Below are positions 43,172 to 53,980 of a DNA stretch of 64,000 bases, in pieces. The position numbers and the translations under genes were made by a program. The stretch is taken from positions 28,677,131 to 28,741,130 of the forward strand of contig NC_135016.1 in the NCBI RefSeq assembly GCF_051020955.1, written 5' to 3'. Every line of letters starts with the position of its first letter. Within the stretch, counting starts at the first letter, position 1. Source of the stretch: Megalopta genalis. Its lineage: Eukaryota; Arthropoda; Insecta; Hymenoptera; Halictidae. The notes below the pieces were generated by a model that worked only from the letters and a program-made list of their open reading frames with translations, was not told the origin of the DNA and did no database searches.

Positions 43172-44277
43172 GCGACATTAAATGACCGATTAAACAAAAA
43201 AAGAAATGAAAGAGTTCTTGTAGAACTGACGTTTTACCGAATCTAGAAATTCCGACGTCGCTCTTCGACCCAGCCAGTGGCAGCATCGAAGAAAGCATAT
43301 TTCCAAGAGCAACCCGGGCGATCTATAAATTATTTGAACGAGCAAAATGGAGTTCCCGGGGTCCAGGCCGCTGTACCGTTTTTTAATCCGATTCCGCATT
43401 TTAATGGGTCTCGGACACTGAAGGTCTAAAGTCCCTTGTCCGCGGCGCTCGCGGCTGAAAGATGAAAAACGATTCTACCCCCCCGTGTTTCGAGAACGGG
43501 ATTCTCTGGAGACGTCTGGTATCCCGGGCCTGCGTGATCCTACACCGCAAAGACTGTCAAGCCCCCACGGGCCGCGTCTTACAGTTTTGATACGCTATTC
43601 CGTCGCCGGTGATGCGAGATAGGAAGGAAGACCGCGTCCGGCGCGGCGCCGTTGCGGAAGAAAGGGCTCAGGGAGAGAGAGGCATCCCGGGAAATAAGAT
43701 TCTGACTTTCTTCTTGACGTATCTGTCTTCCCCGACCGCGGCTCCTTCGGAGGTGCAACCGTGTAGACGGTCGGAGGGAGGCGAAACGACGAAGAGAAAC
43801 CGTCGGGTAGTGACGCGGCGCGAGGAGGGCGCGAAGGAGATCGCATAAAAGCAAAGAGAGAATGCTGAAAATTTCTCTAGACGGCTGACGGGACGCATTG
43901 TCTTTGCATGCCCGTCCTTGCATGCCATCGGTACGAGCACACGTCTGATGGGTATTTCCATACGCGGCCGTCGCGAGAAACTCGGAAAAATCCATGGACA
44001 CCGACGCAATGCATTCCGAAAGCACGAGCTCCGTCGCTTTCGGCGCGCTGCTTCAGAGCCGGCGACGCCGCAATCGGATTTTACGATGAAATCTCCGTTA
44101 CTGTCGCCGCTATTAGCTTTTCTACTTTGACTGCATTCCACGCTGCTTCAACACGCCCAGCTTTTGGCCGCAAAGTAATCTTGAGAATAAAACTGCCGAA
44201 ACTAATATGCAATATTCGTATTGTAACGATGATAAGATCGGATTCGATTAAAGCGTGTAAGATTTCTATTATAATTA
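43172..44277. other. no gene seen; GC-rich core
   Basis: Three frames of 144-157 codons on both strands overlap at 43579-44342 in GC-rich DNA. None shows a familiar motif, and the antisense overlap argues against coding. Confidence 0.4.
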
Positions 44278-44456
44278 GAATGAGGGTCTTTATGCAAAAT
44301 AAAACTTTTCCTCATTCCTTATATAAAATAGAAGTTAGATAGAAAAGTGTTTCTTCTTTTGATGATGTAGATAGAGTGAATGTAATGCAATAGTATCTTT
44401 AAATTATTCTTGCGTCTCCACTACTTTTGCTATAAATGCCTAAAATCCCCGGTGTA
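44278..44456. mobile_element. MITE of family T, degenerate
   Basis: Left GAGGGTCTTTATGCAAAATA and right TATAAATGCCTAAAATCCCC are diverged forms of the family ends. No interior coding. Confidence 0.45.
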
Positions 44457-44799
44457 ATTATGATGCGTGCTCGAATAATAATGATTCACAATTAGATCGA
44501 TTCACGTTTATTAAGTGCAACATGCGCTAGTAAATGGAATCCCCATGTGCCACGATGGGAGAACATTATTTCATAAAGAAAACTATCGGAAAATTTCTCA
44601 TATAAATATTTCCACGATATCGGTAACTATAAAAGAAACGATCGATCATTTGAACCGTCCAGCAGTTTTAGCGTTAGCCAGTTAGCAATCTCTTTGAAAA
44701 TGGCGCTAGTTAATTATACCGTATATGTTTGATTTTTTTCACACTTTGTTTAGATACGACACTTATAGAAAATATATAATTATTTAATTATATCAAATG
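44457..44799. other. no gene seen
   Basis: AT-rich sequence without frames or repeats recognised. Confidence 0.5.
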
Positions 44800-44801
44800 T
44801 A

Positions 44802-45830
44802 CAGTAAATTCTCTCTAATTGACGCTCAGATTGAGACAATTTGGGAACAGGACAATTTGGGAATAGGAGATACGATTATTCAAGCCTTGCGGCTCGTTTT
44901 TATAGCTGTCGACGATCGGTAACTATAATAAACGAGATGCAAAGCTCCAAAAATTGCATCTTCTCTTCCGAAATTGTCCATTTTAATGGAAAATCTGAGC
45001 GTCAGTAAAGGAGACATTACTGTACAGTAATGTCTCTCTAATTGACACCCAGATTGACCACAAAAATAGACAATTTGGGAATAGAAGATACGATTATTCG
45101 AGCCCTACGGTTTATTGTTATAGTTATAAATTGTCTACAATTTTAAACACGAGTCGCAAGACTCGAATAATCGTATCTTCTCTTCCCAAATTATCCATAT
45201 TAGTGGACAATCATTACTGTACAGTAATGTCTCTCTAATTGGCACCCAGATTGAGCACAAAAATAGACAATTTGGGAATAGAAGATACGATTATTCGAGC
45301 CCTACGGTTTATTGTTATAGTTATAAATTGTCTACAATTTTAAAAACGAGTCGCAAGGCTCGAATAATCGTATCTTCTCTTCCCAAATTATCCATATTAG
45401 TGGACAATCATTACTGTACAGTAATGTCTCTCTAATTGGCACCCAGATTGAGCACAAAAATAGACAATTTGGGAATAGAAGATACGATTATTCGAGCCCT
45501 ACGGTTTATTGTTATAGTTATAAATTGTCTACAATTTTAAAAACGAGTCGCAAGACTCGAATAATCGTATCTTCTCTTCCCAAATTATCCATTTTAGTGA
45601 ACAATCATTACTGTACAGTAATGTCTCTCTAATTGACGCCCAGATTGAGCACAAAAATGGACAATTTGGGAATAGGAGATACGATTATTCGAGCCTTGCG
45701 GTTTATTGTTATAGTTATAAACTGTCCACAATTATAAAAACGAGCCGCAAGGCTCGAATAATCGTATCTCCTCTTCCCAAATTATCCATTTCAGTGGACA
45801 ATCTGAGCGTCAGTTAGGGAGACATTACTG
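44802..45830. repeat. tandem array of five palindromic MITEs, family P
   Basis: Units lie at 44802-45022, 45025-45219, 45222-45416, 45419-45613 and 45616-45830, separated only by shared TA. Each is itself a hairpin starting CAGTAA(A/T)(T/G)TCTCTCTAATTG and ending ACATTACTG or TCATTACTG. The three middle units are each 195 bp, nearly identical, and share a right-arm deletion of GAGCGTCAGTTAGGGAGAC-type sequence. The outer two keep it. This fits amplification of one deleted unit, by unequal exchange, between two older copies. Confidence 0.9.
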
Positions 45831-45844
45831 TATATCGTTCTTAA

Positions 45845-45937
45845 CCGCTTAGCTGTTTTCGACGAGTATACTCGTCGTAACACGAAATATTGCCATCGCT
45901 TCGTGACGAATATACTCGTCGAAAAACAGGTAACTGG
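45845..45937. mobile_element. 93-bp piggyBac-like mini-element
   Basis: TTAA at 45841-45844 and TTAC at 45938-45941. Ends CCGCTTAGCTGTTTTCGACG and (inverse) CCAGTTACCTGTTTTTCGACG are related. Each arm carries a 16-bp palindrome: GACGAGTATACTCGTC (perfect, 45861-45876) and GACGAATATACTCGTC (45905-45920). It consists of little more than two ends. Confidence 0.65.
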
Positions 45938-45941
45938 TTAC

Positions 45942-47481
45942 CGAACAGAAGATCAAATTCGATGTGTATCCAAGTTCGCTCAGGAAAGACGCAAAATTAT
46001 GACACAATGGTGCTGGCACATGATTCAGCGGATTACCGATAACTCGTTACGACGCCCACACGTATAACGCTCGTTACATCATACTTGTTTAAAACTAACG
46101 AAGTTAACAATGGATCGCGAAGAAAGGCGCTCTATGTATATTGCTTGTATTCGCTTTCTCGTTACGTAATACGTCAGCGCCTATTATAAGAGCCAGTAAC
46201 GAGTGAAGTATGTTGAGAACGCTACGTGACTACGTGTCGATCGATGAGAACGTGCTAGAATATCCTCTTTTGTGCATTATCTTGATGTAAGTCGATGCTC
46301 GCGAGAATTTAATAAATATTTCATAGATTTTATAGAAATTCAATAACCGATAAATTTAGAGAGCACGATGCGGTTCGCTTCGCGCTCTCCCTGTTATTCG
46401 ATAACATCAGAATTAAAATGATCTTTACCGTGCATTTGCGATTCAGAATCTTTTCGGGCGTCGTTTAATGAATTCGTATCTGTCGCATTCGATGAAATAA
46501 CGAGCAGGCGAGTCATATTTCGAGGCGCGATTCGTTTCGCCGAGTAGAACCGTCGGTCGAATTTAATTGATTTCACAAATTGCGATCGCGTCGATCATTA
46601 ATTGAAAAGTATTTCGTTGACTGTAAATAATCGTTCGTTTGAAGAAACCAAGAAAAAGAGAGGCTCGGAAAATGGAGCAAATAAAACGGCTCTCTGTTTT
46701 TGTTTGAAAGCGAAAATGACGGACGTCGAGTGAAGAATTCTGTTCCGAGAAGCGCTTTTCATCCGTAGTTCTTCTGCACAGTGACCTGGCGTGACCCCGT
46801 TGGAACGCAAAGCTGTAGGGGAAAAAACTACCCTCTAAATAGTACCCGCGGGAGGAAAAGTTATTTGATTTTAGAAATTCTTTCACGTTGTAGTTCGATG
46901 AAAATCGTTGCATCACGCCCCGCTGAGTACTTTATTATCTCCCAAAGATCCAGCGTAAATATAAATTCTCATAAAATTACGGGTGCTCCGTATTTTCCCT
47001 GTATTCTCGATTTATCCTTTTAGACGCGATCGTGTAAACGCGCAAAGTTTAGCATATATTATTCAAAGGTTGCGATGAAAGGAAAATTGAGCGGAATGAA
47101 GCGTAACGAGCATTCCTGCTTGGAAAATCAGATTAAAACGAACGTTAGCTTGAAACTACGTTCGCAGGTTCGATTTTACGCCGGGCCTGGAGTTCCACCG
47201 GAAAATTAAATTACGTTTACGACGTCTTCCGTACGGAGGCGAAAGAAATAGAAGGTATTTTTTAATAGGAGCCGACATAGGTACTTAAGACTGCTTTATG
47301 CGCCACGGTTAACGAATAGAATTTTCCTTAATACACTCGACTCGTCGCAGGAAGCCCTTAAAGCCCTATTTAATTTTCTTTTCTTTCGTATTTTATTTAT
47401 GGAATAACTCGGGTCTTCCTTACCGTCGCGCCAAGAATAATCGCGAAATCGAGACGAATCTAAAGAAAAACATTTTCTATT
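45942..47481. other. no gene seen; possible solo LTR not confirmed
   Basis: CTATTATAAGAGCC near 46181 and AATAAATA near 46308 are spaced as promoter and poly(A) signals of an LTR might be, but no TG...CA borders or target duplication were found. Minus-strand frames up to 117 codons at 46394-46916 are unrecognised. Confidence 0.35.
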
Positions 47482-47968
47482 AGGAGAGAATTACCGTGAA
47501 TGAGTCTCTTTAGGATAAAATGGCAAAATGGAACTAAATGAACCGTCAAATTCTAGTTTGAAGCATTCGAAGGATCAGTTCTTAGTATTTTATCTTAGTA
47601 TTTTATATTAGTAATATACATCTTACTACTCTTTATCACAAGAAATAATCCTTTCAATCAAAAAGAAACTGAACGATGTTAACAAATATTTCTGAATAAA
47701 AATATTTCAAAAATTATCTGAACAAACATCCTAGAAATTAATATGGCATAATAAGAAAAATAAAGGAAAAATATTACTTTTAAGCGTACAAAAATTAATC
47801 GTCTGCCATAGTTACATATTCACTGGCAGCGGCTTTAAATTACATGCGATTAGATATGCATAATATAGTTACAAAATACGTATAGTTCTATTATAAATAG
47901 ATTCATCAGTTCCGAGGCAATGGTAATGTTCCATTCAATATGTGTCCCATTCATGGCATTTCTCCCCT
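47482..47968. mobile_element. DNA-transposon-like element with AGGGGAGAA ends
   Basis: Left AGGAGAGAATTACCGTGAAT and (inverse) right AGGGGAGAAATGCCATGAAT form a terminal inverted repeat of about 25 bp. The interior is AT-rich and non-coding. A single end of the same type, AGGGGAGAACTACCATGAAT, is at 13806. No clear target duplication, so superfamily is unassigned. Confidence 0.55.
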
Positions 47969-48041
47969 GCCTCTTGCAACTTGGCCGACTCTCGTCGCTT
48001 TCGACGCGAACAGCGAATCGCACGATGATCGTTTCTAAATA

Positions 48042-48244
48042 CAGTAATGTCTCCCTAACTGACGCTCAGATTGTCCACAAAAATGGACAATTTAGGAAGA
48101 GGAGAGTCTTGCAGCTCGTTTTCATAATCGTTGACAATCGATAACCATAAAAAACGAGCCACAAGGCTCGAATAATCGTGTCTCCTCTTCCTAAATTGTC
48201 CATTTTTCTGCACAATCTGAGCGTCAGTTAGGGTGACATTACCG
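48042..48244. mobile_element. palindromic MITE, family P, solo copy
   Basis: TA-flanked. Ends CAGTAATGTCTCCCTAACTG and (inverse) CGGTAATGTCACCCTAACTG; arms pair through GACGCTCAGATTGT and ATGGACAATTTAGGAAGAGG. It keeps the full right arm missing from the three middle units of the array. Confidence 0.85.
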
Positions 48245-48246
48245 TA

Positions 48247-48925
48247 ACCCGACAAATCTGCAAATCAATTCGTCGCGGAAACGTTTCGTTTTGGGCCGCG
48301 AAACGAATCCCACGGTTTTCCCGTTCGCGTGCGCTATGCTTCCCGCAGCAACTCCGAGCATCGCGTAACGCTTTCCGCAAATTAAACGACGCCCGCTCAT
48401 TGAATAAATCATCGTGGCTAATTAATAGAACGAATTTACGTAACGGCAGGTCGGACGAGCGACGCGTGACACATTTCACGAAGACCGACCGCAGGCAAGA
48501 TGGTCCGCCGTATCTGATCACGCATTAATCCGGGACAAGCCGGCGGAGCGGCAGCAATTCGGCAACTTAATTAAACCAATTAATATTACGACCGACAAGA
48601 ACGACGACCGATCCGATATCCGAGGAACTGGCGCGTCCGCAAGTTTGTCGAACGAGCGTCTAGTTTCAACCGCGTTACGTGCCCTAATCATTCATGTTTA
48701 CTCGCATTCAGACGTTGCGCACGTACGCCCGTTCTCGGTACTACGCGGACACTTTCTCAACTGGCCGAGAAATAATTACCAAGCTATTGGCGACTTTTAC
48801 CGAATTTTATGTTCTACATTTTTCAATGGAAACGAACGCTAAATGGCGCCGAAGATGGTTGTTCTCGAGCAGTCTTCGGATTTCGCGCTGCGTGACACTT
48901 TGGGTAAATGAAGTATTTTATTTAA
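48247..48925. other. no gene seen
   Basis: Two overlapping frames of 97 codons on opposite strands and nothing recognisable. AT/GC mixed. Confidence 0.45.
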
Positions 48926-48929
48926 TTAA

Positions 48930-49967
48930 CCCTTTACACTCGAAGTTTTTTTTGAGTCATATTACCAGCAACTCGAAGCCATTTTAGTGAAAAGATCATA
49001 TTCACATGTAAGTTCATGATATAAGCATTAAAAGAAAAGTCATCGTTGTATGTTATTATTTTTTTAATTGTTTATGGATACAAATGTTAGGATATATAAA
49101 AAAAATTATAAAATTATTACATTTTGTAATCTTCCAAAGTGTGATACCTCTCGAAGCAATTGCCAATATGTAATCTTGGCTTCTCTAGACAGGTATCACA
49201 AAAATAATGGATCTGCCGTCTTTCGCCTGAAATTTTTCTATTCGAACACACTACACAATCTTTCTTGGTTCCAGAACGTATAATATGTAGGTGGTTGTTG
49301 AGCCTGGCCTCCGTATTTGGTGTGTAACTGTATTCTCGAGATGTGCTGTTTTGTCGGAAATTTCCAATCAATTGGTCCACCAACAATTTTACAAACTTCA
49401 CTTCAATATCACTTTCAATTCTCGGTATGTGTCGTCGTACAGCAGGAAATATATCACTATCATTAGAATCGGATTCATGGCTTAGTTCAATATTGTCTGC
49501 TTCATCACGGCCAAGAGCGTCTATATTATTTATGTAATGTTCACTATGAACTTCAAATTCTAATTCGTCGCTACTACTTTCAATATCACTATAATTTTCA
49601 CAAATTTTTCTTTTATTTGCCATATCGGGGATATAAATATGTATTCAAAATATAAAAACAACAGATAAACTAGAATCTGATATACACTCTACTGCTGAAT
49701 AACACGACTTAACTCACTTGCATCCAAGTGCGGAATGCGGAATGTTGCTCAAACCGCGATTGTGTGCTGTTATCGAGAGCATAACAATCCGCGAGCCGCG
49801 ACCGTCATTTGTCACCAACAGCGAAACATCCTATAACTAATTTTTACGATTTGTTTTTGTTCTTATGTTAAAAACTGAAAATTATTTGCATTGTCTCCGT
49901 AGCGGAGCCCTCGAGTTTGACGACAAATTTTAAATGGCTCCGCTCCGGAGCCCTCGAGTGCAAAGGG
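48930..49967 (-). mobile_element. piggyBac-like element with an intact shortened transposase frame
   Basis: TTAA at 48926-48929 and 49968-49971. Ends CCCTTTACACTCGA and (inverse) CCCTTTGCACTCGA differ at one base. Near the right end are paired words CTCCGTAGCGGAG and GGCTCCGCTCCGGAGCC, each followed by CTCGAGT. The 1038-bp length is far below an autonomous piggyBac (about 2.4 kb). The frame at 49117-49623 reads leftward from the right side. Confidence 0.85.
49117..49623 (-). CDS. piggyBac-like protein lacking the catalytic domain
   Basis: The 168-residue protein begins MANKRKICENYSDIESSSDE, an acidic Ser/Asp/Glu-rich stretch to about residue 72 like a piggyBac transposase N-terminus. From about 73 it has VKFVKLLVDQLIGNFRQ, the helix that precedes the C-terminal domain. 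Residues about 123-161 hold CVVC, FCDTC and CFERYHT, the cysteine-rich zinc-binding fold. The DDD catalytic region between is missing, yet the frame is uninterrupted. In piggyBac the C-terminal domain binds transposon ends, so this product could bind ends without cutting. Expression is not shown by sequence. Confidence 0.7.
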   Translation of the reverse strand: MANKRKICENYSDIESSSDELEFEVHSEHYINNIDALGRDEADNIELSHESDSNDSDIFPAVRRHIPRIESDIEVKFVKLLVDQLIGNFRQNSTSREYSYTPNTEARLNNHLHIIRSGTKKDCVVCSNRKISGERRQIHYFCDTCLEKPRLHIGNCFERYHTLEDYKM

Positions 49968-49971
49968 TTAA

Positions 49972-50818
49972 TTTAAATTTGCAAAGTTATTGTATCGAAT
50001 GTCGTCGAAGAGAAGCTACGAATTCTCTGAATATCATGCCACGTGTTGCAATTTCGAGTGATCACGTTCACACAATTATTTCGATGTTCTTCAAACGCGA
50101 GCGTGTTAAGAAGCCCTGATAAAAGTCGAACACGCGGCTCTGTTTCCGAGAAAATTCATCGCGGAGCATTTCGATCGAAATCCTTCGTCTGTGCAGGACA
50201 TTCGCGCGACAGCGCATGCGGAACATCAACGACGGAAAGTAAACATTTTCGAGGGTAAGGAACTGGAGGGGGAACCTATTGAAAGAGATCTTAAAGGTTG
50301 CCAGAAAAAGTGGCGGTAAATTTCGTTCGATCGGTCGTCGTTCGAGCTGAAATTGGCCGAGCAAATGGGACGGTAAAATGAAAGATTAGCGGCGAGGGTG
50401 TGACAATATCATGAAACCGAGGATCACCCCAGCAGAACGTTCCGAAGATCTTGGACTTGATAACCCCGGAGTCGATCCTCAGGGTTCTTCGATGTGCCCC
50501 GGAATTATTTAGTGGTGCGTAAGCCGCAGGGTCGCTTCGAAGCAAGGTTAATGGCTTCGATTCCCAGTTGTACGTTTGCTCGGCTCTCGAACTTGCCGCT
50601 ACTTCATTGGCTCGCAGCCCCGAGATTCCTAAATAATCCATAATGTGGTCTCTGTGCAGTTAAGCTGCTTCAGATTTTATGCCGTCTTTGCCGGAACTTA
50701 AGCGGCCATTCTAATCTAGAACCTTCGAGAAATCGATACTTCCTCTTTCATTTTTCTTTTTTTTTTTATTAGGATATAATCTTAGAAATAAACGCTACCG
50801 TGCATAAGTATTGGCTCG
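49972..50818. other. no gene seen
   Basis: Frames of 98-116 codons on the minus strand (50068-50641) overlap one another and are unrecognised. A T-run lies near 50757-50767. Confidence 0.45.
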
Positions 50819-50820
50819 TT

Positions 50821-50890
50821 GCAAAAGTAATTTCGACCTTTTTGAAAGCTATCTATTTAGAAAACCGAAATTACTTTTGCAATAATCCAA
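50821..50890. mobile_element. 70-bp mini-mariner hairpin, family M
   Basis: TA-flanked. Left TTGGCTCGTTGCAAAAGTAA and (inverse) right TTGGATTATTGCAAAAGTAA lead into TTTCG(G/A) on each arm. Same family as 28862-28944. Its right TA (50891-50892) is also the left TA of the next MITE. Confidence 0.75.
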
Positions 50891-50892
50891 TA

Positions 50893-51025
50893 CAGTAATG
50901 TCTCCTTAATTGACGCTTAATTTGTCGAAAAAAATGGAGAAGATACGATTTTTATGTTTATCGATTGTCAATAACTATCATAAATATAAAAACGAGCTGC
51001 AAGGCTCGAATAATCGTATTTTCTA
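50893..51025. mobile_element. palindromic MITE, family P, truncated
   Basis: Begins CAGTAATGTCTCCTTAATTG directly after the TA of the family M copy. The left arm is shortened and the right arm stops after GAATAATCGTATTTTC, before a TTTACTATTA-type low-complexity tract at 51030-51090. Confidence 0.75.
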
Positions 51026-52357
51026 GATACTTTTATTATTTACTATTATTGTTTACTATTATTTACTATTACTATTATTTATTTACTATTTTTCTGGATA
51101 CTTTGATCATCATACTTGAATACCTCAGTTACTTTTTCAGATACAGAAAAACTTTATTAACCGAGGCATTCAAGATAGTCAATGTTATTGTCCCACCCTG
51201 CACATGCGAAAAAGTTTGATAAAATTATTTTATTGTTATTTATTCACATACAGTGAACATTAATGAATTTTATTAAATTTGCAATAGATACGAATGTTGA
51301 AAAAGTAAAGGATGCCATATAAGCTTGCTTCGCAACTTAAAAATTTCATCGAATGAAATACTTCAATTTTATGAAGTTTTCGAGGTTTCTGGCGCGTTCG
51401 TGAAAGTGTTAAGACGAGCCAATCCCGCGGCGTTTTCCACGGTCATTGACTTCTTACTCCTAATTATCTTGACTAATTATTCCACGTCGAACCATTACCA
51501 CCGGGAGCATTTTGTCAACGATTTCCCGGCAGTGACGACCGCGCCTGGTGCATTAAACAAGTTCGCAAATGAGCTCGGCAACTCCGAATTATTAAGCGCT
51601 GATGATTCAACGGTCGGAGCTGTCTGGCATTGCGTAGGCCGCAGGGACGACCGCGTGTATGTGCGAACGTTTCGTTGCTAAACGTCATGTCCGCCTCTGG
51701 CATGGAACAGGCGTCATGTTCGTTGAAGGTAACAGCACGCCTACCTGGGGAAACGGTTGCACCGGATATCAGGGCCCTCGTGTTGCTGGCTGTAAAGTCC
51801 GCTGCTCGGATCATCCCGCAAGATGTCCTCCATTACCCCGAGGACCGCTCAATTTACAAGTACCGGACAACTTGATTTTCACTCTGTCGAAGCAGCTGTG
51901 CGGTAACAGCACCGATCCTAACAAGCATCATTTTAGACTGTAAACTAATGAAAAATAGCAAAGCTAGATCTTTCGAGATCACGAAAAGGAAGCGAAAGAC
52001 ACGCGAAAGGATTCGACCGGACAGTTTTATTGAAATGTCTATATAGTTTTAATATTTGTTAAATGCATGCTTAGATTCTAGTTTTATTATATGATCCTCG
52101 GTATGATCCTCGGAGGGTCGTGCACTTATAAGTCGGCTCACCGATGCGACGTTCGAGCCGGAGACGACGCTGCCAGGGCAATAAATGCACAGGGTAAGGA
52201 TAGTCACTTGCATGCGTTTGTCCTGTGTCCCTGGCAACTTTAGAAAGAGGAACTGCGCTGCCCAGTCAGTCGAACGACAGCCTTCGCAAGAGTAATTGCA
52301 TTTACTCGGTTGTCTCATTATCCTATTCCTTTACATCTTCTACTCACCTTGTTTCTG
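51026..52357. other. no gene seen; TTTACTATTA low-complexity tract
   Basis: Low-complexity ACTATTATTT repeats at 51030-51090. Frames of 81-118 codons at 51325-51943 overlap in three frames and both strands; none has a motif I recognise, although the composition at 51500-51880 is more gene-like than most of the window. Confidence 0.35.
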
Positions 52358-52361
52358 TTAA

Positions 52362-53289
52362 CACTTAGCCGACTCCACGCACCACAGAGATCTGTACAGT
52401 TTCCACCGCGCTAGGGAAAGCCAAACTGCGCTGTCCACCGCGCATTTTTCTGAGGTAGCGCGGACTGAAATTCGCTATTTGAAATCAAAAACGTTCGAAA
52501 ATTATTTATGTGATCAATTATATCTTACGGTAACAATTTCGTTCAACGATTTCACATATTGCTTATACAAAATTCGAATTTAAAAGTTTATAATAATTAT
52601 TTTTTAATGGTTATTCAAAAAGTATAGGTAATAGAGTCAGAAAATTAAGGACATTAAAGATGACGGATAAATAACGTAACTCAAATATGAAAAAAAAGCA
52701 GTAATATATCGTGATGTTCAGGCATTGTGTTGATGCATGCAGTTCGACCATATGCTTCAGTTCAACTCTGATATCATCTTCTGTCCAATCATCGACGCCA
52801 TTGACAATAACATTTGATTCCGAGTCATCGCGGCGGAATCATCTTCCGATTCACTCAAAAGGATTCGTCGAATAGTCTGATATATGGGAACGATGGTGCT
52901 ATTATTGTCATCAACTTCACAATCGCTTATCAGTAGATCAATGTCTTCGGAACAGTCTGATAGTGTGTCCATAAACAACTCATCACTTGAATTGTCACTC
53001 ATGTTTCTGGACATTTTTAGCGATATTTTTTCTATACTTCGTTTCACACCACTTGTTGAGAGTCACAGCAAAGAGCTTGGCTTCTACACTAATATTTGCA
53101 AGTTGAGTGGAGTCTTATATATTCGAAAAAGTCGTGAGAGTGGGATGTAGGTAGCATTTCGATTTCTAATGGGTGTGGTGTTGCTGGTGTGCATTTTATA
53201 TGTTGTACTCTACAGACATAAGAAGCTCTAAGAGAAAGAAGCGTTCCTCAGGTCAAAATGGTAGATCTACCCGATCTATCGGCTAAGTG
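52362..53289 (-). mobile_element. piggyBac-like element with broken transposase start
   Basis: TTAA at 52358-52361 and 53290-53293. Ends CACTTAGCCGACTCC and (inverse) CACTTAGCCGATAGA. The left subterminal region repeats ACCGCGC words; the right has GTAGATCTACCCGATCTATC. The end sequence CACTTAGCC... parallels CACTTTATC... of the 362-bp family. It carries a decayed N-terminal transposase frame. Confidence 0.8.
52757..53047 (-). pseudogene. piggyBac-like transposase N-terminus, frameshifted
   Basis: Residues 13-75 (MSRNMSDNSSDELFMDTLSD onward to LLSESEDDS) form the acidic N-terminus expected of piggyBac transposases. Soon after, the annotated frame drifts. In another frame the sequence continues as NVIVNGVDDWTEDDIRVELK, with the Trp-Thr-Glu-Asp word seen in many relatives, so a single-base shift near 52830 broke the gene. 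No catalytic or cysteine-rich part remains. Confidence 0.6.
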
Positions 53290-53417
53290 TTAACTAAATA
53301 AAATACTATTTTGCTCTAAAATAACAGTTTGAGTTCCTTGCTTATGTATAAGCACCGCTACTCAACAAGTTCCCAATTTCGAGAATTCGAGACTTTTTCA
53401 GTTTCGAGGGGTTCCGA

Positions 53418-53666
53418 GTGTCTCATCCGAAGTATCTACCCAAGGCAGTACCGCAAATAGAGTCAGTTAAACGCTTGGGTATGCACCTGGATCGTAGAGT
53501 AACTTGGAAAAGTCACATTTGGAACAAAATGAAACAATTAGGTCTAAAAATAATCTCCGTATTAAAACGAATCTGGACGTACGGAATACAGTTACGAGGC
53601 TCAGCTTTGAATTCTAACATAGAAATATTAGAACAATTTCACAGTCGAAAGTGCTGCGCACAATAG
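53418..53666 (+). pseudogene. Jockey-like reverse transcriptase, C-terminal remnant
   Basis: Residues about 14-48 (ESVKRLGMHLDRRVTWKSHI onward to MKQLGLK) match the segment after the reverse-transcriptase thumb in Jockey-clade elements. The next residues RIWTYGIQLRGSALNSNIEI belong about 30 residues further on in the family, so an in-frame deletion lies between. The frame then shifts: downstream DNA still encodes a VLRTIANAPW-like segment in another frame. Confidence 0.7.
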
Positions 53667-53966
53667 CAAACGCTCCATGATTCGTTAGAAACGATAAAAT
53701 CAAAAACGACACACAAATATCGCCAGTAAAAACAGAGATTGTTCATTTTGGAGAAAAAAAAGCTAGCAGCCAATCTACTGGACGGAAAAACCGACCCCAG
53801 AATATTAAACCGCAACAAGCCATCAGGTTTCATCAAATTCGAATAAAAACAACACGTATTTTGTCCAATTAAATGGTGCGAACCGTTGGGCGATCACCGA
53901 TGTAAATATTTCTGTAAAAGATCAGACGAATGATTGTAAACAAATAAGAAAATAAAAAAAAGGAGA
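53418..53966 (+). mobile_element. Jockey-like non-LTR retrotransposon, 3' fragment
   Basis: A 5'-truncated, internally deleted fragment. It includes the end of the reverse-transcriptase coding region and a 3' tail with GGGCGATCACCGATGTAAAT and TTGTAAACAAATAAGAAAAT followed by A-rich sequence. It ends just before a family H MITE at 53981. The 5' limit is uncertain. Confidence 0.65.
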
Positions 53967-53980
53967 ATTTTCTACTTATA

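Noticed and set aside
43579..44342. Three frames of 144-157 codons
   Set aside because: Mutually overlapping on both strands in GC-rich DNA; compositions are Arg/Ser-rich and nothing is recognisable.
46070..46350. Possible solo LTR with TATA-like and poly(A)-like signals
   Set aside because: No TG...CA borders and no flanking duplication were found.
51325..51943. Cluster of 81-118-codon frames with moderately gene-like composition
   Set aside because: Frames overlap in several phases and on both strands, and no domain or splice pattern stood out.
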